From: Psychrobacter sp.
GTDB lineage: Bacteria; Pseudomonadota; Gammaproteobacteria; Pseudomonadales; Moraxellaceae
Assembly: GCA_029264635.1 (NCBI GenBank)
Contig: JARIAA010000036.1
Coordinates: 1-11,322, forward strand
DNA: 11,322 nucleotides
Direction: 5' to 3'
Shown: positions 1 to 5,777 of the stretch, piece after piece
How the letters are laid out: every line of letters starts with the position of its first letter
Numbering within the stretch: position 1 is the first letter of the stretch
The notes under the pieces: generated by a model
What the model was told of the DNA's origin: nothing
Databases searched by the model: none
The model's input: only the letters and a program-made list of their open reading frames with translations
Program-made: the position numbers and the translations under genes

Positions 1-90
1 GTTAGTCCTGTTCGTGAAAATATCGATAACAACCCTGAATGGAAAAAAGTAGAGATAGAAGTTAATGAAATGGGTTTGAAAGATTATTGA
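1..90 (+). CDS. 3' end of an unrecognised protein gene (truncated by window edge)
   Basis: Frame 1 is open from the first base to a TGA at 88-90 and gives 29 residues ending in ...VNEMGLKDY. The composition is charged (many E, K, D, N), as expected of a soluble protein's C-terminus, and there is no stop in this frame before the terminal TGA. Nothing in so short a tail identifies a family. It ends about 20 bp before the first REP repeat, so the repeat/transposase unit begins just after this gene. It could also be a chance open frame, since 29 codons is not improbable in moderately AT-rich DNA. Confidence 0.4.
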   Translation, partial: VSPVRENIDNNPEWKKVEIEVNEMGLKDY

Positions 91-111
91 CGAAAAAGGG
101 TAAAAACTAGT

Positions 112-140
112 GTAAAGGGTGGGCGAATGCGTAACCCACC
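112..140 (+). repeat. REP element, type A, left copy
   Basis: An imperfect palindrome with arms GGTGGG (118-123) and CCCACC (135-140), preceded by GTAA at 112-115, a degenerate form of the GTAG head typical of REP sequences. The 20 bases at 121-140 match 924-943 on the other side of the transposase gene at 19 of 20 positions and in the same orientation. It is probably a substrate or relic of the neighbouring RAYT. Confidence 0.7.
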
Positions 141-161
141 GAATGATTGCCTAATTTTAAC

Positions 162-223
162 GGAGGGTTACGCCTTATCTTCATTCTCTACGAGAAATAG
201 ACAAGTCTAACGCCACCCTACGG
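162..223 (-). repeat. REP element, type B, left copy (decayed arm)
   Basis: About 62 bp, matching 810-870 with four substitutions and one inserted base by eye. Read on the minus strand it starts CCGTAGGGTGG, so a GTAG head is followed by a long hairpin. The arms are degenerate here (GGAGGGTTA at 162-170 against TAACGCCACC at 208-217), whereas the right copy pairs perfectly. An inner hairpin, TTCTC (184-188) and GAGAA (192-196), is conserved. It lies 28 bp beyond the stop codon of the RAYT gene. Confidence 0.75.
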
Positions 224-251
224 TGAACATTTTATGTGATTCGAGATTTCA

Positions 252-788
252 TTAGCGTTCACCAAAATGACTATCCTCATAATCGATACCTGCCCAATAC
301 AAATCATAGCGACCGTTATCAACCTCACGCATAAACGTTGAATGCTTCCAATCACTAGGATTTTCAGCGTAGCCATGTTTGACAGCGTTATAATGAATGT
401 AATCCATATGAAGATTGTAGTCTATCTCGTTCTGAATGGTGTGCTCCCAATAGCGTCTTTGCCAAATGCCAGTTTCACTCTTGTCCTGACGGCTTTGATT
501 GTTGGTTTGCTTGACGTGTGCGGGTAATTCTCTACTAAAATGACTTTTAAATAGTCTGATACGGATAGGGTAGTTATTGTCGTTTTCAGGAAGCGTCCAA
601 ATGGTATGGATATGGTCTGGTAAGATTATGATAGCGTCAGTAGTGAATGGCATTTTGTGCTGTGTTTTTTGATAGGCTAGACGTAATTCATCAATATACA
701 TTGTGAGCAATTGGCTTTGACGGTCGCGTAAGTTAATAGTGAAAAAGTAAGTCGCCCCTGCTTGATAGTTTCTGATGTAGTTTGGCAT
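252..788 (-). CDS. REP-associated tyrosine transposase (RAYT, Y1_Tnp / HUH family)
   Basis: A 178-residue single-strand DNA transposase of the IS200/IS605-related RAYT family, which is thought to nick and move REP/REPIN hairpins rather than itself. The HUH metal-binding motif is visible as LPDHIHTIWTLP (His59 and His61). The C-terminal family block follows as RRYWEHTI (about 111-118) and DYIHYNAVKHG (129-139), where Tyr130 is the best candidate nucleophile by comparison with Escherichia coli TnpA-REP; Tyr124 and Tyr133 are alternatives. The N-terminal YFFTINLRDRQSQLL (14-28) is also typical. The usual NPVK is NAVK here. Length is normal for the family and the frame is intact, so it may be active. 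The ATG at 788 has no clear Shine-Dalgarno. REP repeats flank it on both sides, the diagnostic context for a RAYT. Confidence 0.93.
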   Translation of the reverse strand: MPNYIRNYQAGATYFFTINLRDRQSQLLTMYIDELRLAYQKTQHKMPFTTDAIIILPDHIHTIWTLPENDNNYPIRIRLFKSHFSRELPAHVKQTNNQSRQDKSETGIWQRRYWEHTIQNEIDYNLHMDYIHYNAVKHGYAENPSDWKHSTFMREVDNGRYDLYWAGIDYEDSHFGER

Positions 789-809
789 AGTTTAGGGCTT
801 ATATTATTT

Positions 810-870
810 GGTGGGTTACGCCTTACCTTCATTCTCTGCGAGAAATCGACAAGTCTAACCCACCCTACGG
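810..870 (-). repeat. REP element, type B, right copy (intact long hairpin)
   Basis: A 61-bp hairpin element: GGTGGGTTA (810-818) pairs perfectly with TAACCCACC (856-864), and on the minus strand the arm is preceded by the GTAG head within CCGTAGGG. Inside the loop is a second hairpin, TTCTC (832-836), loop TGC, GAGAA (840-844). It lies 22 bp upstream of the RAYT start codon, so it is in the promoter or 5' leader of that gene and could influence its expression. It is a direct repeat of 162-223. Confidence 0.8.
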
Positions 871-915
871 CAAACTGTATATTCTACACAAACTTTAATT
901 TAATGTTGAAGCTGG

Positions 916-943
916 TGTAGAGCGGGCGAATGGGTAACCCACC
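916..943 (+). repeat. REP element, type A, right copy
   Basis: A direct repeat of 111-140. It keeps an exact GTAG head at 917-920, followed by GCGGGCGAATGGGTAACC and the CCCACC arm. The palindrome is weaker here, because the first arm reads GAGCGGG instead of GGTGGG. It completes the A-B-gene-B-A arrangement around the RAYT and sits about 33 bp from the stop codon of the GMC oxidoreductase gene. Confidence 0.7.
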
Positions 944-975
944 ATGCGTAGATAATAATTCAACTATTCTATATG

Positions 976-2574
976 TTAACCAAAATCTTCTTTTAAAATA
1001 CTCGCCATATTCCGCTCGGCAAGTCCGGTGATAAACACATACGGATTGACGCCCGCGCTGCCGGGGATTAACGCGCCATCTTGCACGTAGATATTGTTAT
1101 GCCCTTTGACGCGGCCAACTTCATCAGTGGCCAAGCCCAAGACGCAGCCGCCAAGCGGGTGATAGCAAAAGTCATCGCCAAAACCGTTATTGAATAATAG
1201 ACGCGCCTTAGTACCGCCGCTGGCTGCGCCAAGCTTGTCTAGTAACTCTTTTGCCGCATTTACTGAGTACTCGTTTTGCTCGCGCTTCCAGTTGAGTTTG
1301 ACGGTTTTTGTAGCTTTATCATAGTAATAATTGCCACGCTCGGGGTTATCCGTGATGGCGAGATATAGCGTTGTCCACGTCTCAAGACCAAGTGGCAAGG
1401 GCGCGAGTTCAGCAAAGATTTTATATTTGGAACCGTCTCTATCGCCATCCCACATATTGATGCCTTTGACGGGGATGGTGGATTGGGTGGTGCCAGCGGC
1501 GTGGACGAAATTGCGCCCCGTCATGATGTTGCCATTGGGTCCCCAATATTTGCCGATGTGTTCGTTTAGATGATCAAGCTTGCCTTCCGCTTGGCTTTTG
1601 AGTAGCAGCTCTGAGGTGCCCGTACTGCCTGCATTGAGAAAAAGCTTATCGCAAGTGTAATGTTCGATTTTATCAATGCCGCCCGTGGTATTTAACACAT
1701 GAACTTCTAGACGCAGCTGGTTATTATCAAGCGCTTGAATAGTGTTAACTTTGCGTAGCGTTCTGACAGTAACATTGCCTGTAGCTTCGGCGTCTTTTAG
1801 GTAGGTTAAATCTAGTGAGAATTTACCCGCGTTGTTGCCGTAAATGACTTCGCCGCCGAGTGCTGATTGATAGACTTCGCCCTTTGCTTCTTTTTGCATG
1901 TAATCGAAGTCGTAGCTATTACCAAAGAATTCGGTCTTAAGACCCGCCCTTGAAGCTTGGCGTTCCGCAGCGCGAGTAAATTCGTAATGCTCGGATTGAT
2001 TAAAAAACGATTCAGGGATTTGGCTGACTTTGAGTTTCTTCAGCGCACGCGGGAAGTAGGTGTCGTACATCTCATCAGAATCTATCCACGGAAAGACGGC
2101 TTCAAAGTGCGCACGTCTAGGCTGGATAGCAATCGCGCCATTGACGATAGAGCCGCCGCCATAAGCACGCCCTGCGAAAACTTTCATATCGTCATATTCG
2201 ACTAAGTCTAAAACGCCAGGATATTTCCTGATAGGAATGGGGATCGGGATAGGGGCGTTTGGCCTATGGCGAAACCAGCTTGAGCGCTTATCAGCGTTAA
2301 TCATTTTGCAGAAGGTATTATGCTCGGGCGTTCTATCCCAGCGCATACCCATCTCTAAAATCAGTACTTTATGACCTTGCTCGCTGAGGCGTAGCGCTGA
2401 TACCGCGCCGCCATAGCCACTACCAACGATGATATTAGCAAAGTGTCCCGCTTGGGTAACGGTACTAGGCAGTTTTGGCTGTTTGGCGAGCGTTTGGCAA
2501 CCGCTCATTGCAGCCGTAGCGCTGACTGCTGCGACCCCTAAGCCTATTGTTTTCATAAACTGTCGTCGTTGCAT
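976..2574 (-). CDS. GMC-family oxidoreductase, class I cholesterol oxidase-like, Tat-exported putative lipoprotein
   Basis: A flavoprotein of 532 residues from this start. The FAD fold opens with VGSGYGGAVSALRL (GSGYGG at 51-56) and ILEMG (Glu74). Blocks matching Streptomyces/Brevibacterium class I cholesterol oxidases are FAELAPLPLGLETW (catalytic-type Glu389), FCYHPLGGCVLG (His472) and GSAGVNPYV (Asn510), so the active-site triad is present. The expected reaction is oxidation and isomerisation of a 3-beta-hydroxysterol, but the true substrate cannot be read from sequence. The N-terminus MQRRQFMKTIGLG has a twin-arginine motif, and AMSGC (Cys26) is a plausible lipobox, suggesting a folded, FAD-loaded, membrane-anchored enzyme outside the cytoplasm. 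I chose the ATG at 2574 because GGAAAAG precedes it; an in-frame ATG at 2625 adds 17 residues but has no ribosome site. An odd (Pro-Ile)4 run occurs at 108-115. trpR lies upstream on the same strand. Confidence 0.88.
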   Translation of the reverse strand: MQRRQFMKTIGLGVAAVSATAAMSGCQTLAKQPKLPSTVTQAGHFANIIVGSGYGGAVSALRLSEQGHKVLILEMGMRWDRTPEHNTFCKMINADKRSSWFRHRPNAPIPIPIPIRKYPGVLDLVEYDDMKVFAGRAYGGGSIVNGAIAIQPRRAHFEAVFPWIDSDEMYDTYFPRALKKLKVSQIPESFFNQSEHYEFTRAAERQASRAGLKTEFFGNSYDFDYMQKEAKGEVYQSALGGEVIYGNNAGKFSLDLTYLKDAEATGNVTVRTLRKVNTIQALDNNQLRLEVHVLNTTGGIDKIEHYTCDKLFLNAGSTGTSELLLKSQAEGKLDHLNEHIGKYWGPNGNIMTGRNFVHAAGTTQSTIPVKGINMWDGDRDGSKYKIFAELAPLPLGLETWTTLYLAITDNPERGNYYYDKATKTVKLNWKREQNEYSVNAAKELLDKLGAASGGTKARLLFNNGFGDDFCYHPLGGCVLGLATDEVGRVKGHNNIYVQDGALIPGSAGVNPYVFITGLAERNMASILKEDFG

Positions 2575-2701
2575 ATGCTTTTCCGTGTTTGTCGCAGGTT
2601 TTAGGGTAAAGATTTTATTATTCATATTTTAGCGAACATAAGTTTCTTAACTATTACCTCAAGAGAAATCATTTGACACTTGTTAGTCACTTATCAAGAT
2701 C

Positions 2702-3013
2702 TTATCGCTTAATTCTCTGACTGAGATTGGGTAGCAACTCATCAACATGATGCTGATTAAATACTTTAGCGCCGCGCGACACCGTTGCAATACCGACGCC
2801 AAGCTGGGCGCTGATTTCTCTTTGCGTGACGCCTTGCTGTAGTAGGGCAAATATGGTTAAGCGATTGGCAAGCTCTAGCTGCTCTTTTTCTGTCATGAGC
2901 GCATCGAATATCGCTGATAGACGTTCTGTATGATCAGTTTCAGCCAATAGCTTTAGTAGATAATCATAAGCGTCGCTTGCCTGAATGTTTGCCTGAATGT
3001 CTTCTTGTAGCAT
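2702..3013 (-). CDS. trpR: Trp operon repressor (TrpR)
   Basis: A 103-residue all-helical DNA-binding protein of the TrpR family, close to the usual length of about 105. With L-tryptophan bound, the dimer represses tryptophan genes. The helix-turn-helix is seen as VTQREISAQLGVGIATVSRG (62-81), with Gln-Arg-Glu and GIAT-(I/V)-(T/S)-RG as in E. coli. Arg51 and Arg80 match Arg54 and Arg84, which contact tryptophan. The position of E. coli Ser88 appears to be Val84, so ligand binding may differ in detail. The start at 3013 has a strong AAGGAG ribosome site seven bases upstream. The leader also contains TACTAG (plus 3027-3032, read on minus), resembling a TrpR half-site, so autoregulation is possible. 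It is divergent from trpB. Confidence 0.9.
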   Translation of the reverse strand: MLQEDIQANIQASDAYDYLLKLLAETDHTERLSAIFDALMTEKEQLELANRLTIFALLQQGVTQREISAQLGVGIATVSRGAKVFNQHHVDELLPNLSQRIKR

Positions 3014-3065
3014 TTTAATACTCCTTCTAGTAGTTTCATCTCACTCTCAATTTAGTATGGACTAT

Positions 3066-3128
3066 CGTAGGGTGCATTCTATGCACCATGACTACAACGT
3101 TTGACTGGTGCTTAAAAAGCACCCTACG
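3066..3128. repeat. REPIN: two inverted REP hairpins
   Basis: Two short hairpins in inverted orientation. The first has a GTAG head (3067-3070), then GGTGCAT (3071-3077), loop TCT, ATGCACC (3081-3087). The second, on the other strand, has GGTGCTT (3107-3113), loop AAA, AAGCACC (3117-3123), then CTAC. The outermost 10 bases, CGTAGGGTGC (3066-3075) and GCACCCTACG (3119-3128), are perfect inverted repeats, with a 19-bp spacer between the hairpins. This is the canonical REPIN layout. The GTAGGGTG head is shared with type B repeats around the RAYT, though the stems differ. It lies 53 bp upstream of the trpR start codon. Confidence 0.8.
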
Positions 3129-3195
3129 CCAATGATTTTAGAGAGTTAGGAGTGGGATAAGTTTGCTATAAATACGTGCAAATCAATCCTAGTTA

Positions 3196-3224
3196 TTGAC
3201 CTTAAACAGAACTTAACTTAAAAT
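3196..3224 (+). promoter_or_regulatory. Probable sigma-70 promoter of trpB
   Basis: TTGACC (3196-3201), a 17-bp spacer, then TAAAAT (3219-3224) match the -35 and -10 consensus at five of six positions each. A start near 3231 would give a leader of about 120 nt before trpB. I see no leader peptide with tandem Trp codons and no terminator/antiterminator pair, so control by repressor fits better than attenuation. Confidence 0.6.
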
Positions 3225-3233
3225 ACGTTTCAG

Positions 3234-3244
3234 TGTACTAGAAC
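3234..3244 (+). promoter_or_regulatory. Candidate TrpR operator half-site
   Basis: TGTACTAGAAC resembles one half of known E. coli TrpR operators (the aroH operator begins TGTACTAGAG; trp operators contain ACTAGTTAACTAGT). It lies just downstream of the predicted -10, where a bound repressor would block transcription. The second half (ACAAAGATAC) is a poor match, so this is a tentative call. Confidence 0.35.
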
Positions 3245-3349
3245 AAAGATACAACAGCTTTATTATAGCGCCACAAAAATAATTTGCTTGGGTAATTTTT
3301 CATATACCAACACTTCACACACTAAAACTTTACATGCCAAGGTTTAACA

Positions 3350-4576
3350 ATGACGATCGAAAATACAGCAGACAGTTATGAGCTACACCACTCAATCTTG
3401 CCAAGTAGCGAGGGCTTATATGGCGAGTTCGGTGGCAAAATCGCCCATCCAGAGCTTGCAAAGGCTATGGATGAGATCGAAAAGGGCTTTCGTGAGATTA
3501 TCAAAGATGAAGATTTCATCAAAGAGATGACACGCTTACGTGAGACTTATATCGGTAGACCAAGCCCCATCTTTCATGCCAGACGTTTAAGCGAGCATTG
3601 CGGCGGCGCGCAGATTTACTTGAAGCGTGAAGATCTAAACCATACTGGGGCACACAAAATTAACCATTGTTTGGGTGAAGTGCTGCTTGCAAAAAAGCTC
3701 GGTAAAACCAAAGTCATCGCGGAAACGGGCGCAGGACAACATGGTGTGGCGTTGGCGACCGCTGCCGCGCTGATGGGCGTTGAATGTGAGATTCATATGG
3801 GTGTCGTCGATATTAAGAAAGAACATCCAAACGTCAGCCGTATGAAAATATTGGGCGCTAATATCGTACCTGTATCGCGCGGTGCTGGGACGCTAAAAGA
3901 GGCAGTAGATAGTGCTTTTGACGCTTATCTTGGAGAATTGGATACCAGTATGTTTGCCATTGGTTCAGCGCTTGGGCCAGCTCCCTATCCAGAAATCGTG
4001 AGCTATTTTCAGTCTGTTGTGGGACGCGAGGCGCGGGCACAGTTTTTACAGACCACGGGTAAGCTGCCTAATAAAGTGGTCGCTTGCGTTGGCGGCGGCT
4101 CCAATGCTATCGGCATCTTTAGTGGGTTTTTGGGTGATGAAAGCGTTGAAAAAATAGGTGTTGAACCGGCGGGCGAGGGCCTGCATACGCCCAAGCACGC
4201 AGCTACCATGTCGCTTGGCGTCAAAGGCGAGATTCATGGGTTTAAATGCTATGTGCTCCTCGATGATAAAGGCGAGACTGCCGCTGTCCATTCGATCGCT
4301 TCAGGTTTGGATTATCCTGGCGTGGGGCCGCAGCACTCTTTATTACGTGATAAAAAGTTAGCGACTTATGAGTCGGCAACGGACAGCGAATGTTTGGAGG
4401 CATTTATGGCGCTATCACGATTGGAGGGCATTATTCCTGCTTTAGAATCCGCGCATGCCATTGCTTATGCGATGAAAGCTGCGACAGATATGTCACCTGA
4501 CGATACTATTTTGATCAATCTTTCGGGGCGCGGCGACAAGGACATCGATTTTATTTTGGACAAAGTAACGCTGTGA
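3350..4576 (+). CDS. trpB: Tryptophan synthase beta chain (TrpB)
   Basis: A 408-residue PLP enzyme that joins indole and L-serine to make L-tryptophan in the cytoplasm, normally as an alpha2-beta2 complex with TrpA. Visible motifs: KREDLNHTGAHKIN with PLP-binding Lys103, ETGAGQHG with catalytic Glu125 (22 residues after the Lys, as in Salmonella Lys87/Glu109), the phosphate loop GGGSN (248-252), SGLDYPGVGP with Asp321 (Salmonella Asp305), and NLSGRGDKD with Ser392. The sequence around HPNVSRMKILGANIVPVSRG and CVGGGSNAIGIFSGF recalls the form seen in Campylobacter/Helicobacter relatives more than the enterobacterial one, by memory. The ATG at 3350 has AAGG seven bases before it. trpA and trpF are not adjacent; trpR is divergent, implying tryptophan-dependent control. 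It may be a second, salvage-type TrpB. Confidence 0.95.
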   Translation: MTIENTADSYELHHSILPSSEGLYGEFGGKIAHPELAKAMDEIEKGFREIIKDEDFIKEMTRLRETYIGRPSPIFHARRLSEHCGGAQIYLKREDLNHTGAHKINHCLGEVLLAKKLGKTKVIAETGAGQHGVALATAAALMGVECEIHMGVVDIKKEHPNVSRMKILGANIVPVSRGAGTLKEAVDSAFDAYLGELDTSMFAIGSALGPAPYPEIVSYFQSVVGREARAQFLQTTGKLPNKVVACVGGGSNAIGIFSGFLGDESVEKIGVEPAGEGLHTPKHAATMSLGVKGEIHGFKCYVLLDDKGETAAVHSIASGLDYPGVGPQHSLLRDKKLATYESATDSECLEAFMALSRLEGIIPALESAHAIAYAMKAATDMSPDDTILINLSGRGDKDIDFILDKVTL

Positions 4577-4838
4577 GCGTAACGTTATAAAAGTGAGAGT
4601 ATAAAACCAACCTTGTAAGCAAAAAAATAGTATAGTTCGTGCAAAATGAAAGTGTCATGTATTTTATCAGCCTCACTGTAGAGTTTTTTAGAGTGAATTA
4701 ACTATATTACATAGAAAAAACACCCCCTATTAAGCGCTTAAAAAGTTATCATCGTAATCTTTTTTACGCTCTAACCTTTTTACGATTTGACAGCTTTACA
4801 TCGGTAAATGCAGTCTAGAGGCTTAATAGGATTTACCA
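4577..4838. other. Gap between trpB and the EamA transporter gene
   Basis: 262 bp, AT-rich, with no gene seen. It contains a perfect 12-bp palindrome TTAAGCGCTTAA (4730-4741) without a following T-run, so it is not a clear terminator and may be a protein site. A direct repeat CTTTTTTACG / CCTTTTTACG lies at 4759-4768 and 4775-4784. A consensus -35, TTGACA, occurs at 4787-4792, but no convincing -10 stands 16-18 bp on. The gap suggests the transporter has its own promoter, though co-transcription with trpB cannot be excluded because no terminator is visible. Confidence 0.4.
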
Positions 4839-5741
4839 ATGACCAAACGCGATCTCATTATCTTTTTGACGCTCTCTTTTATGTGGTCGCTGTCTTTTGT
4901 ATTTTACCGTATCGGTGTACCCGAGTTCGGATCGCTGGCATTTGCAAGCTTGCGCGTGGTATTGGCAGGATTGACGATGCTGATCTTTGTTTTACTGAGC
5001 TCAGAGAACAGGCGCGGTATTCAAGAGAACTGGAAAGCGCTGACGATTGTAGGTCTATTCTCTGCCGCCATTCCGTTTGTGCTGTTTTCTTTTTCAGCAC
5101 GGTCAGTGAATGCAGGCGTGTTGGCGGTGCTTAATGCGTCTGTGCCGATGATGAGTGGCTTTATCGCCAGTACGTTTTTTAATGATAAGCTCTCAAAAAA
5201 GCAAATTCTGGGCTTGGTCATTGGGGTAATCGGTGTGGTGATTTTGATGAGTGAGAACTTGTTTGGTGGTCGCGCGCAGGGTTCGGATGCTGGTTCAGGG
5301 TTATTACCGATGGGCTATGCTTTACTAGCCTGCGTCGGTTATGCGACAGGGGCAAATGTCACCAAAAATTACTTAGAGCACGTCTCGCCAGTGGCGATAA
5401 CGGCAGGTTCTCTCATTATCGCTAGTGTCATCATGTTACCCGTCGCTTTTTCTGAGTTTCCCTATGCTAAAACCATTAGTATAAAGGCTTGGGTATCTGT
5501 AGTTTGTATTGGCGTGTTTTCAACCGCCATTGCTCTTATCTTTATGAACCAACTCATCAAAAGCATCGGTCCGATGCGCGCGACCAGTATTACGTTAGTT
5601 ATTCCAATTTTTGCGATTATTTTGGGTTATTTGCTGCTTGGCGAAGCACTAGATACTCCAGCCATCATCGGCTCTGTGGTGATACTATTTGGTACTTATC
5701 TCTCCTTAGAGATATCTTTCAAAAAAATGGCGAAAGAATAG
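4839..5741 (+). CDS. EamA/DMT-superfamily inner-membrane transporter
   Basis: A 300-residue membrane protein with about ten hydrophobic helices in two similar halves, the typical double-EamA layout and length. Helices are near 5-25, 33-54, 68-88, 93-113, 121-140, 154-172, 183-204, 215-236, 245-267 and 271-292. Family-like features include LSFMWSLSFVFYRIG in helix 1, NAGVLAVLNASVPMMSGFIA (91-110), LGLVIGVIGVVIL, and in the second half ATSITLVIPIFAIILGYLLLGE followed by a short C-terminal helix. Members export or import amino acids, metabolites or drugs; the substrate cannot be read from sequence. Its place after trpR/trpB invites the guess of an aromatic compound, but the 262-bp gap weakens this. 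The start at 4839 has TAGGA seven bases upstream. Confidence 0.9.
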   Translation: MTKRDLIIFLTLSFMWSLSFVFYRIGVPEFGSLAFASLRVVLAGLTMLIFVLLSSENRRGIQENWKALTIVGLFSAAIPFVLFSFSARSVNAGVLAVLNASVPMMSGFIASTFFNDKLSKKQILGLVIGVIGVVILMSENLFGGRAQGSDAGSGLLPMGYALLACVGYATGANVTKNYLEHVSPVAITAGSLIIASVIMLPVAFSEFPYAKTISIKAWVSVVCIGVFSTAIALIFMNQLIKSIGPMRATSITLVIPIFAIILGYLLLGEALDTPAIIGSVVILFGTYLSLEISFKKMAKE

Positions 5742-5777
5742 AACGTGAGAGATAATGTAGATGTTTATCCTGTTTTG

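Noticed and set aside
2215..2250. Short tandem repeat encoding (Pro-Ile)4 in the GMC gene as a phase-variation tract
   Set aside because: The units are imperfect at the DNA level and of dipeptide (6-bp) size, so slippage would keep frame; it is probably just a local protein repeat.
3225..3349. Attenuator or Trp leader peptide upstream of trpB
   Set aside because: No short ORF with clustered TGG codons and no alternative hairpins with a T-run are visible.
4787..4815. TTGACA as a full sigma-70 promoter for the transporter
   Set aside because: The -35 is perfect, but none of the hexamers 16-18 bp downstream resembles a -10 box well enough to call it.
4808..5134. 108-codon plus-strand frame overlapping the EamA gene start
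   Set aside because: It is out of frame with the transporter, which has the better ribosome site and clear membrane segments.
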